Positions 1-7,111 of a DNA stretch of 64,000 nucleotides are shown in pieces (position 1 is the stretch's first letter; the number at the start of each line of letters is the position of its first letter). This DNA is from Glycomyces xiaoerkulensis. Its GTDB lineage: Bacteria > Actinomycetota > Actinomycetes > Mycobacteriales > Micromonosporaceae. Under the pieces are notes generated by a model. It was given only the letters and a program-made list of their open reading frames with translations, was not told the DNA's origin and did no database searches. The stretch covers positions 124,001 to 188,000 of the forward strand of contig NZ_PGGV01000016.1 in NCBI RefSeq assembly GCF_002798405.1. The letters run 5' to 3'. A program made the position numbers and the translations under genes.

Positions 1-398
1 GGCCGGCCCTGGAGGGGTCGGGCATCGGACGGTGCTACGCGGTCGACGGCGACGACGAGAAGCGCTTCGTCGACGACCTGATCGGCCGCCTCGACGAGTT
101 CGGCGTCGCCGACGACGAGATCGCCGTGATCGGCCCGGGCGGCGTGTCGGTCGCCGAGGCCGCCGACGGCGAGTACCGCGTGGTGTGCCTGACCGGGGTC
201 ACCGAGGAGGCCTGGCCGAACACCGCCGTGGCCCGCCGCGAGCTCTACGTCGCCCTGAGCCGCACTCGGGATCTGGCCTATGTGAGCCACACCGGGCTCG
301 GCTCGCCCCTCCTGGCCGATGTAGATCAGGGCCTTTTCAGTCCATTCGGGATGGTACCGGTGACGCGTTCGGGCCCTGAGCAGCCGCGGCTGCTCTGA
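1..398 (+). CDS. C-terminal fragment of a superfamily I (UvrD/HelD-like) helicase
   Basis: The gene is cut by the left edge; codons are in phase from position 3 and end at TGA 396-398. About 131 residues are visible. The stretch VALSRTRD near residue 82 of the fragment matches helicase motif VI of superfamily I (the arginine-finger motif, usually VALSRA or VAMTRA), and a preceding segment with VVCLTGVTEEAWPN fits the region leading to that motif. The protein would be an ATP-dependent DNA translocase or an RNA-polymerase-recycling motor of the HelD/HelR type. The fragment is too short to decide between these. Confidence 0.6.
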   Translation, partial: PALEGSGIGRCYAVDGDDEKRFVDDLIGRLDEFGVADDEIAVIGPGGVSVAEAADGEYRVVCLTGVTEEAWPNTAVARRELYVALSRTRDLAYVSHTGLGSPLLADVDQGLFSPFGMVPVTRSGPEQPRLL

Positions 399-494
399 GC
401 GCGCCGCGCGGTCGCGACGCGGAGTTCCCGCGCGACCACGGTTCGATAGGCCACAATAGGTCGCAGACCGCAGCAGTCGACCTAGGGAGGGCCC

Positions 495-1652
495 ATGGAG
501 CACACCGAGGAGGACACTGTGCCTCTGCGCCGGCGCGATGCTCCAGGTTGGTCGCCGTTCGCCCCGCACGAGACCGGTGTCCCGCAAGGCGAGCGGTCCG
601 AGCCCGCGGCGCGGTCGGGTTCGGACCGGGCGCCGGGCGGGAAGCCGGCCCGGCCGGAGCCGCCGCCGGCCGACCGCCCGGTGCCGGCCTTCCCCGACCA
701 CCCCGGGGCACTCGAGCCGGTCGCGGTCACCGCCGACGACTTCGCCGGCCGCCGCGTCGTGCCGCCGGAGGAACCTTCGGCCGAGACCGGCCTGCGCGCC
801 GCGCTCAACCGGCTGTCGTTCGGATTGCTGTCGCTGCCGCCGAGCGCCCGCGAGCGCACCAGGCACTACCACGTCGACACCGTGCGCCGCAACTTCGGCG
901 GGCTGCGCCAGATCACCGTCGTCAATCCCAAGGGCGGGGCCGGCAAGACCGTCGCGGTCCTCATGCTCGCGCTGACGTTCGGTCGCGCCCGCGGCGGCTA
1001 CGTGCTCGCCTGGGACAACAACGAGACGCAGGGGACGCTCGGCATGCGAGCCCAGCAGGACTTCCACCTGCGCACCGTCCGGGACCTGCTGCGCGACCTC
1101 GATCACTTCAAGGGCCCGACCGGGCGGGTGGGCGATCTGTCGCAGTACGTGCGCGCCCAGGGCGGGGCGATGTTCGACGTCCTGGCCTCCGACGAGTCGG
1201 CCACGGCCGGGGAGATGCTCACCTCGCACGCCTTCGGCGACCTGCGCGAAGCGGTCTCGCGGTTCTACAAGCTCATCGTCGTCGACACCGGCAACAACGT
1301 GCGCGCCGCGAACTGGCAGGCGGCGATCGACGCGACCGATCAGCTCGTGGTCACCATGTCGGCCCGCAACGACTCGGCCGAGACCGCGGCCAGGATGCTC
1401 GACCACCTGGAGCAGACCGGGCGCCGGGAGCTGGTGCGGGGCGCGGTCTCGGTGGTCTCGATGCCGGCCCATCGCAAGGACGTCGACCTGCCGGCGGTGC
1501 AGCGTCACTTCGCGGCCAGGACGCGCGCGGTGCTGCTGGCGCCGTACGAGAAGCTGCTGGATTCGGGGGAGCCGATCCGCTACGAGTCGTTGAGCAGAGC
1601 GTCGTTGGCCGCTTGGCTCCGGATCGGGGCTTCGGTCGCCGAAGGGCTGTGA
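495..1652 (+). CDS. ParA/MinD-like P-loop ATPase with a disordered N-terminus
   Basis: Product of 385 residues. The first 120 or so are rich in Pro, Arg, Glu and Ala and look disordered. A deviant Walker A motif, KGGAGKT, follows near residue 146, then DNNETQGTLG and the strand KLIVVDTGN, the typical order of the ParA/MinD/Mrp ATPase fold. Similar orphan ATPases with long N-terminal tails are common in actinomycetes, some linked to type VII secretion (EspI-like). No ParB, ESX or flagellar genes are visible here, so the cargo is unknown. The ATG is preceded by a GGGAGGG ribosome site. Confident on the ATPase family, not on the role. Confidence 0.75.
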   Translation: MEHTEEDTVPLRRRDAPGWSPFAPHETGVPQGERSEPAARSGSDRAPGGKPARPEPPPADRPVPAFPDHPGALEPVAVTADDFAGRRVVPPEEPSAETGLRAALNRLSFGLLSLPPSARERTRHYHVDTVRRNFGGLRQITVVNPKGGAGKTVAVLMLALTFGRARGGYVLAWDNNETQGTLGMRAQQDFHLRTVRDLLRDLDHFKGPTGRVGDLSQYVRAQGGAMFDVLASDESATAGEMLTSHAFGDLREAVSRFYKLIVVDTGNNVRAANWQAAIDATDQLVVTMSARNDSAETAARMLDHLEQTGRRELVRGAVSVVSMPAHRKDVDLPAVQRHFAARTRAVLLAPYEKLLDSGEPIRYESLSRASLAAWLRIGASVAEGL

Positions 1653-1680
1653 GGCGCGGGGTGGGGCGTCCGCGTCCGGT

Positions 1681-2262
1681 TCAGAGGAGCCCGGTCAGCC
1701 CGGCCACGGCGTCGGCGAGTCGGCGGTCGTCCTCGTCGGCGTGGCCGACGACGTAGGCGCCCTGGATGAACACCAGGACCGTCCGCGCCAGGCGGCGGGG
1801 GTCGTCGATCGCGGTCTCGCCCTGGTCGGCCGCGCGTGCCAGGATCGCGGTCAGATCGCGTTCCAGCTCGGACCAGGCGTCCTGGACCCGCCGCACGGTC
1901 GCCGGGTCGTCGGCAAGTTCGACGGCGGCGCGCAGGACGAACCCGCCTTCCTTGCTGTGCCTGGCCACCACTTCGAGGATGTCGCCGATCACGCGGGGGG
2001 CGTCGACCTGATCGGCCGGGTCGCGTTCGAGCGCCCGGCGGGCGATCGTGCGTATCTCGGGTTCGGTGTCCTCGCGGTAGCGCGCGAGCGCGGTGATGTA
2101 GAGCTGATGTTTGGATCCGAACGAGGAGTAGAGGCCGGCGCGATTCATGCCGGTGGCCGCCACCAGGTCCGACATGGAGGTTGCCGAGAACCCGTTTTCG
2201 AGAAAGGTTCTGGTCGCCGCCCTCAGGACTCTGTCCAAGTCGGCATTCTTATTTCTATTCAC
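1681..2262 (-). CDS. TetR/AcrR family transcriptional regulator
   Basis: Product of 193 residues. An N-terminal helix-turn-helix (about residues 8-50, with FLENGFSATSMSDLVAATG and NRAGLYSSFGSK) is followed by a helical ligand-binding domain, the standard TetR layout and length. I chose the GTG at 2260-2262 because the TetR domain begins within a few residues of it; upstream codons do not resemble the family. It is divergent from the B12 riboswitch operon. A 15-nt palindrome 28 nt upstream of its start is a candidate self-operator. The effector is unknown, and control of the neighbouring operon is possible but not shown. Confidence 0.85.
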   Translation of the reverse strand: MNRNKNADLDRVLRAATRTFLENGFSATSMSDLVAATGMNRAGLYSSFGSKHQLYITALARYREDTEPEIRTIARRALERDPADQVDAPRVIGDILEVVARHSKEGGFVLRAAVELADDPATVRRVQDAWSELERDLTAILARAADQGETAIDDPRRLARTVLVFIQGAYVVGHADEDDRRLADAVAGLTGLL

Positions 2263-2290
2263 ATTTGCACCGTATCGACACCCGGTGCTA

Positions 2291-2305
2291 CCGGTCAATG
2301 ACCGG
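2291..2305. promoter_or_regulatory. Candidate TetR operator (perfect palindrome)
   Basis: CCGGTCA-A-TGACCGG: two perfect 7-nt arms around one base, lying 28 nt upstream of the TetR start codon in the divergent intergenic region. Position and symmetry fit an autoregulatory site for a homodimeric TetR protein. Binding is inferred only. Confidence 0.5.
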
Positions 2306-2384
2306 AATGGGCGGCGGCACCCCCGGTGCGCGAGTGAACGGATCCACTCACCGCACCACCGCCTTGACACCCCGTAGCGTCGCC

Positions 2385-2560
2385 CTAGAGAATGAACGCA
2401 AACTCAACAGGCCTCCTGCGGGGGAAGTCCGGTCGGAAGCCGGCGCTGACCCGCAACGGTAGTCGCGGTTCGACCTCGAACTCTCGCCGAGCCAGCCTCT
2501 CAGCAGCAACGGCTCGGCCCACCCGCGTGAGCCCGAATGCCCGCCGGAAGCCAGTGTCCA
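2385..2560 (+). promoter_or_regulatory. Cobalamin (B12) riboswitch
   Basis: The segment 2418-2460 carries the conserved core of actinobacterial cobalamin riboswitches: GGGGAAGTCCGGT, then GCCGGCGCTGACCCGCAACGGT. A later GAGCCCGAATGCCCGCCGG at 2529-2547 corresponds to the B12-box end of the aptamer. It lies about 90 nt upstream of the first gene of the ECF operon and on the same strand. High coenzyme B12 would be expected to lower expression of the downstream genes, as in other importers of this kind. The outer limits are approximate. Confidence 0.85.
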
Positions 2561-2647
2561 ACATCGTCAACGCCTGTCGCGGTCTGCAGGCGCTTGCGGC
2601 GCCGCCGCCTGCCCGAGACCTCGCGAATGCTTCAGAAAGGTCAGGCA

Positions 2648-3841
2648 ATGCGCCACCAGTCGACTCGACTGCGCAATCCGGTCCGCCGGATCCTCGCCGC
2701 CACCGCGGCCCTGCCCGTCATCGGGCTCGCCACCGCCTCTCCCGCCCACGCCCAGGACGACACCTTCGACGCCCCCGCCGAGGCCGCGGCCGCCTGGCTC
2801 GCGTCCGAGGCCGACGGCCCGTCGTGGTCCGACGGCGACGTCTCCAGCTCCCTCGACGCCGCCATCGGCCTCATGGCCGCCGGCGTCGGCGGGGACCAGG
2901 TCGAGGCCACCCTCGAATGGCTCAACGACCCGGACGTGCTGAGCGCCTACATCTACCCGGCCGGCGACGAATCCGAGGACCCGCAGCTCAGCCCCGGCGC
3001 GGCCGGGAAGGTCATGTTCACCGTGGCCACCGCCGGCGGCGATCCCGCCGACTTCGGCGGCGTCAAGCTCGCCGACGAGCTCGCCGACGCCTCGGTCGAG
3101 GGCATCGACCCCGGCGCGCTGTCGTGGGCCGCGCTCGGACTCTCGCGCAGCGAGGCCGGGGTCACCGAGGAGGTCGCCGCGGCACTGCTGGCCGCCCAGT
3201 GCGACGACGGCGGCTTCACCTTCGAGGCCCCCGAAGGCGGCGACTGCTCCGGCGACCCCGACACGACCGGCCCGGCCGCGTCGGCCCTCCAGGTCATCGG
3301 CGAGCCCGCCGCCGACGCCCACGCGGACGCCGTCACCTGGCTCGAAGAGCACCAGAGCGAGAGCGGCGGCTTCGACAACGGCTTCGGCGAGAACGCCAAC
3401 TCGACCGCCTACGCCGGGCAGGCGCTGCTCGGCGCCGAGCGCACCGAGGCCGCCGAACTGGCCACCGCGTTCCTGATCGGACTCCAGTTCGGCTGCGGCG
3501 AGGACGCCGAGGGCGCCGTCCGCGCCACCGACCCCGAGGACGAGGAGTGGGGCGAATCGATGCGGGTGCTGGCCACCGCGCAGGCCCTGATCCCCCTGTC
3601 GGGGCAGCACCTGGCCGAACTGGACGCCTCCGAGCAGAGCGACGGGATCCCGGCCGTCGAATGCGCCACCCAGGCCGGCGGCGACGGGGCCCCCACCGCC
3701 GACGACCCCGAACAGCAGCAGGACTCCGACTCGTGGGCGCCGTGGCTGATCGTCGGCGCCGCGGTCCTGCTGGCCGCGATCGTCGCCTACACGCTGGTGC
3801 GGGTCCGGCGCGGCAACGCCGAGGCCAAGGCCGACGAGTGA
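2648..3841 (+). CDS. Membrane-anchored alpha/alpha-barrel protein (prenyltransferase/squalene-oxidase repeat), likely cobalamin capture
   Basis: Product of 397 residues. A signal peptide ends near residue 33 (SPAHA). The body has repeated helical units rich in AAAWL, AIGLMAAG and GPAASALQVIG, typical of squalene-cyclase/prenyltransferase repeats that build an alpha/alpha barrel. A Gln/Asp-rich linker leads to a C-terminal membrane helix (about 360-382) and a short basic tail, so the domain sits outside the cell. It is the first gene after the B12 riboswitch and overlaps the next by 4 nt. The large domain of vertebrate transcobalamin and intrinsic factor has this same fold, which suggests corrinoid binding. 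That function is inference. Confidence 0.75.
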   Translation: MRHQSTRLRNPVRRILAATAALPVIGLATASPAHAQDDTFDAPAEAAAAWLASEADGPSWSDGDVSSSLDAAIGLMAAGVGGDQVEATLEWLNDPDVLSAYIYPAGDESEDPQLSPGAAGKVMFTVATAGGDPADFGGVKLADELADASVEGIDPGALSWAALGLSRSEAGVTEEVAAALLAAQCDDGGFTFEAPEGGDCSGDPDTTGPAASALQVIGEPAADAHADAVTWLEEHQSESGGFDNGFGENANSTAYAGQALLGAERTEAAELATAFLIGLQFGCGEDAEGAVRATDPEDEEWGESMRVLATAQALIPLSGQHLAELDASEQSDGIPAVECATQAGGDGAPTADDPEQQQDSDSWAPWLIVGAAVLLAAIVAYTLVRVRRGNAEAKADE

Positions 3842-4434
3842 TCCGGCACGCCGCCGCCCGCGCCAGCGCCGCGGCCGCCCTGCTCGGCGCCGCGGCCCTG
3901 GCGTGGGCGGCACCGGTCGGCGCCCACGACGACTGCCACGGCGTGGCGGTCGTGGTCGACTTCGGCGAGGCCGGTGCCGACGCGGGCATGCGCGAGGCGC
4001 CGGTCGTCGGCTGCGCCGAGGACGACCCGGGCAGCGGCATCGAGGCGCTCGACCAGGCGGGATTCGCGGTCACCGAGGTCGCGAGCTTCCCCGGCGCGGT
4101 GTGCCGGATCGAGGAATTCCCCGAGACCGACTGCGGCCCGATGCCGCCGGCCGACCGGTCCTGGTCCTATTGGCGGGCCGCCGACGGCGCCTGGGAATTC
4201 TCCAACGTCGGCGCCGGCACCGCCGACCCCGACGACGGCGACGTCGAAGGCTGGGTCTTCGGCGACGGCTCCGCCCCGCCGGACCTCGACCCGGACGAGG
4301 CCGCCGCGCCCGAATCCACGGCCGACCCGGAGACCTCCTCGACGCCGTCGCCGACCTGGATCGTCGCGATCGTGATCCTCGCGGCCGTCGCCGGCCTCGC
4401 GATCTGGCGGCTGCGCGAACGCCGGACACCGTGA
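3838..4434 (+). CDS. Membrane-anchored DUF4430-like beta-domain protein, likely partner of the barrel protein
   Basis: Product of 198 residues, starting at a GTG that overlaps the previous stop (GTGA). Signal peptide to about residue 27, a small domain of about 110 residues, a Pro/Thr/Glu linker, and a C-terminal membrane helix (about 168-188) with a basic tail. The domain shows the pattern of the DUF4430 family: GIEALDQAGF, then a central CRIEEFPET, SWSYWRAADGAWEF and finally DGDVEGWVFGDG. In transcobalamin and intrinsic factor this type of domain is the C-terminal half that closes over the corrinoid. Actinomycete homologues are usually left as proteins of unknown function. The family assignment is by motif pattern only. 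Confidence 0.6.
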   Translation: MIRHAAARASAAAALLGAAALAWAAPVGAHDDCHGVAVVVDFGEAGADAGMREAPVVGCAEDDPGSGIEALDQAGFAVTEVASFPGAVCRIEEFPETDCGPMPPADRSWSYWRAADGAWEFSNVGAGTADPDDGDVEGWVFGDGSAPPDLDPDEAAAPESTADPETSSTPSPTWIVAIVILAAVAGLAIWRLRERRTP

Positions 4435-5507
4435 CCGGCGCGCACCCGGTCGCGTGGTGGAGCTGGGCGCTGCTGCTCGCCACCGCGGCCAGCCGGACCG
4501 CGAACCCGTGGCTGCTGCTGCTCATCATCGGCGTCTCGGGCCTGGTCGTGACCTGGTGCCGCGGCGACGAGCCCTGGTCGGGCGCCTACCGGGTCTTCCT
4601 GCTGATCGGGGCCGCCGCGATCGCCGTCCGCATGGTCTTCTACGTGATCTTCGGCGGCGCCGAAGGCGCAACGGTGCTGTTCCGCCTGCCCGAGGTCCGG
4701 CTCCCCGACTGGGCGGCCGGATTCCGCCTCGGCGGCGCGGTCACCACCGAAGGCGCCCTCGCCGCCGCCTACGACGGCCTGCGGCTGGCGACCCTGCTGG
4801 TGTGCGTCGGGGCCGCGAACGCCCTCGCCAGCCCCAGGCGGCTGCTGCGCTCGATGCCGGCGGCGCTGTACGAAGTGAGCGTCGCCGTCGTCGTGGCGCT
4901 GTCGGTCGCCCCCCAACTGGTGTCGAGCGTGACCAGGATCCGCCGCGCCCGGGCCCTGCGGGGCAACACCCGGCGGAACCCGGCGAACCTGATGCGCACG
5001 GTCGTCGTCCCGGTCCTGCACGACGCGCTCGACCGGTCCCTGGCCCTGGCCGCCGCGATGGCCTCGCGCGGCTACGGCCGCGCCGCCGGCATCCCGGCGC
5101 CCGCCCGGCGCGCCACCTCCGCGTTCCTCCTCACCGGGCTGCTGGGGCTGTGCGCAGGCGCCTACGCGCTGCTCGGCAAAGCCACCCCCGCGCCCGTCGC
5201 CTGGGGCCTGCTGGCGATCGGCGCGGCGGCGGCCGTGTTCGGCATCGCCTTCGCCTCCAAACGGGTCCCGCACACCCGCTACCGGACCGACCGGTTCGGC
5301 CCCCGCGACTGGGCGGTGCTCGCCGCGGGCTCGGCCGCCGTCGCCGGCACCGTCGTCAGCGGCGCCGTCGAGGCCGGAGCCGTCTGGCCTGCGACCAGCC
5401 CGCTCACCGCCCCGCCCCTGCCGGCCGCCGCCGCGGCCGGGATCCTCATCGCCGCCGCACCGGCCGCACTCGTCCCGGCCCGGATCCCGCAAGGAGGCCC
5501 CGCATGA
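4431..5507 (+). CDS. ECF transporter T component (EcfT/CbiQ family)
   Basis: Product of 358 residues with several long hydrophobic segments. The two cytoplasmic coupling motifs of the family are visible as ALRG (near residue 178) and ASRG (near residue 208), the Ala-Arg-Gly type elements that contact the ATPases. The GTG start overlaps the preceding stop by 4 nt, and the stop overlaps the ATPase start, so translation is probably coupled. It transmits ATPase motion to the substrate-binding S component in the membrane. It is about 100 residues longer than a minimal EcfT because of extra C-terminal membrane segments. Confidence 0.85.
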   Translation: MTGAHPVAWWSWALLLATAASRTANPWLLLLIIGVSGLVVTWCRGDEPWSGAYRVFLLIGAAAIAVRMVFYVIFGGAEGATVLFRLPEVRLPDWAAGFRLGGAVTTEGALAAAYDGLRLATLLVCVGAANALASPRRLLRSMPAALYEVSVAVVVALSVAPQLVSSVTRIRRARALRGNTRRNPANLMRTVVVPVLHDALDRSLALAAAMASRGYGRAAGIPAPARRATSAFLLTGLLGLCAGAYALLGKATPAPVAWGLLAIGAAAAVFGIAFASKRVPHTRYRTDRFGPRDWAVLAAGSAAVAGTVVSGAVEAGAVWPATSPLTAPPLPAAAAAGILIAAAPAALVPARIPQGGPA

Positions 5508-7111
5508 TCCGCTTCGACTCGGTGACCTTCGGCTACGGCGACCGGCCGATCCTCCGCGAGGTCACCTTCGCGGTCCCCGAAGGCGAGTTCTGCCTGCTGG
5601 TCGGCACCACCGGGGCCGGCAAGTCGACGCTCCTGCGGTCGGTCAACGGCCTGGTCCCGCACTTCACCGGCGGCACCATGAGCGGCGAGATCACCGTCGC
5701 CGGCCGCAGCGTGCGGGAGGCGAGCCCCGCCGACCTCGCCGACGTGGTCGGCTACGTCGCCCAAGACCCCCTCGCCGGCTTCGTGACCGACGAGGTCGAA
5801 CTCGAACTGGCCTACACCGCCGAGCAGCTCGGGCTGCCGCAGGCGACGATGCGCAAGCGCGTCACCGAGATCGTCGACCTGCTGGGGCTGGCCGACGTCC
5901 GCGGCAGGGCCCTGGCCGGCCTCTCCTCGGGCCAGCGGCAGCGGGTGGCGATCGGCGCCGCACTCGTGGCGGGCCCGAGCGCGCTGGTGCTCGACGAGCC
6001 GACCTCGGCACTCGACCCCGGGGCGGCCGACGAGGTGCTGTCGGCGCTGCACCGGCTCGTCCACGACCTGGGAGTCACGGTGCTGCTGGCCGAGCACCGC
6101 CTGGAGCGGGTGGCGCAGTATGCCGATTCGGCGCTGCTGCTGCACGGCGGCGAGGTCACCTCCGGGACGCCGGGGGCGGTGCTGGCGGCCTCTCCGGTCG
6201 CGCCGCCGGTCGTGCACCTGGGCAAGCTGGCCGGGTGGCCCGGGCCGCCGGTGACGATCCGGCAGGCCCGCCGGTCGGCCGGGCCCCTGCGCGAAGCGCT
6301 GGCGAACCCGGCCCCGACCGAGCCCGAGCCGGAGCCGAGCGATGCGCCGCTGCTGCGGGCCGGTGCCGTCACCGTCGACTACCCGGGAGTCCGGGCGGTC
6401 GACCGGATCGACCTGGACGCGAGCCGCGGCGAGCGGATCGCGCTGATGGGCCGGAACGGCTCGGGCAAGTCGAGCCTGCTGTGGGCGCTGCAGGGCACCG
6501 GGAGGCGGTCGAGCGGGTCGGTGGCGATCGAGGGCGCCGACCCGGCCGAGTCGAAGGCGGCCCGGCGCCGCACGCTGGCGGGACTGGTCCCGGCCGAGCC
6601 GGCCGACCTGCTCTACGCCGAGTCGGTCGCCGCCGAATGCGCCGCCGCCGACCGCGAGGGCGGCGCCCCGGCGGGCACCTGCGCGAAGATCCTGGCCGAC
6701 CTGGTCGAGGACCTCGATGAGGCGGCGCACCCCAGGGACCTGTCGGAGGGGCAGCGGCTGGCGCTGGCGCTGGCGGTGACGCTCACGGCGGCACCGCCGC
6801 TGCTGCTGCTGGACGAGCCGACCCGCGGCCTGGACTACCCGGGGAAGGAGGCGCTCGCGGCGCGGCTGCGGAAACTGGCCGACGCCGGGCACTGCGTGAT
6901 GGTCGCGACCCACGACGTGGAGTTCGTGGCGGAGTTCGCCTCCCGGGTGGTGATCCTCTCCGACGGCGAAGTGGTGGCGGACGGACCGGCCCGGCAGATC
7001 GTCTCGGCCTCGCCGATGTTCGCCCCGCAGGTGGAGAAGGTCATCCCCGGCCGGTTGACGGTCGGCGAGGTCGCGGCGGCGCTGGAGGCCTCCGATGGCG
7101 AGCCCGGCTAG
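5504..7111 (+). CDS. ECF transporter double ATPase (fused EcfA-type domains)
   Basis: Product of 535 residues with two complete ABC domains. Domain 1: Walker A GTTGAGKST (34-42), signature LSSGQRQR and Walker B LVLDEPTSALD. Domain 2: Walker A GRNGSGKSS (about 315-323), signature LSEGQRLAL and Walker B LLLLDEPTRGLD. One chain therefore supplies both nucleotide sites of an energy-coupling-factor importer. It overlaps ecfT by 4 nt and the S component by 17 nt. The energised substrate is set by the S component; the riboswitch points to a corrinoid or a B12-related compound. Confidence 0.9.
   Translation: MIRFDSVTFGYGDRPILREVTFAVPEGEFCLLVGTTGAGKSTLLRSVNGLVPHFTGGTMSGEITVAGRSVREASPADLADVVGYVAQDPLAGFVTDEVELELAYTAEQLGLPQATMRKRVTEIVDLLGLADVRGRALAGLSSGQRQRVAIGAALVAGPSALVLDEPTSALDPGAADEVLSALHRLVHDLGVTVLLAEHRLERVAQYADSALLLHGGEVTSGTPGAVLAASPVAPPVVHLGKLAGWPGPPVTIRQARRSAGPLREALANPAPTEPEPEPSDAPLLRAGAVTVDYPGVRAVDRIDLDASRGERIALMGRNGSGKSSLLWALQGTGRRSSGSVAIEGADPAESKAARRRTLAGLVPAEPADLLYAESVAAECAAADREGGAPAGTCAKILADLVEDLDEAAHPRDLSEGQRLALALAVTLTAAPPLLLLDEPTRGLDYPGKEALAARLRKLADAGHCVMVATHDVEFVAEFASRVVILSDGEVVADGPARQIVSASPMFAPQVEKVIPGRLTVGEVAAALEASDGEPG

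Noticed and set aside
2392-4434. A 680-residue open frame spanning the riboswitch and the barrel-protein gene
   Set aside because: Its first 480 residues are arginine-rich antireading of the barrel gene in another frame; only the part from the GTG at 3838 has a signal peptide, family motifs and operon logic.
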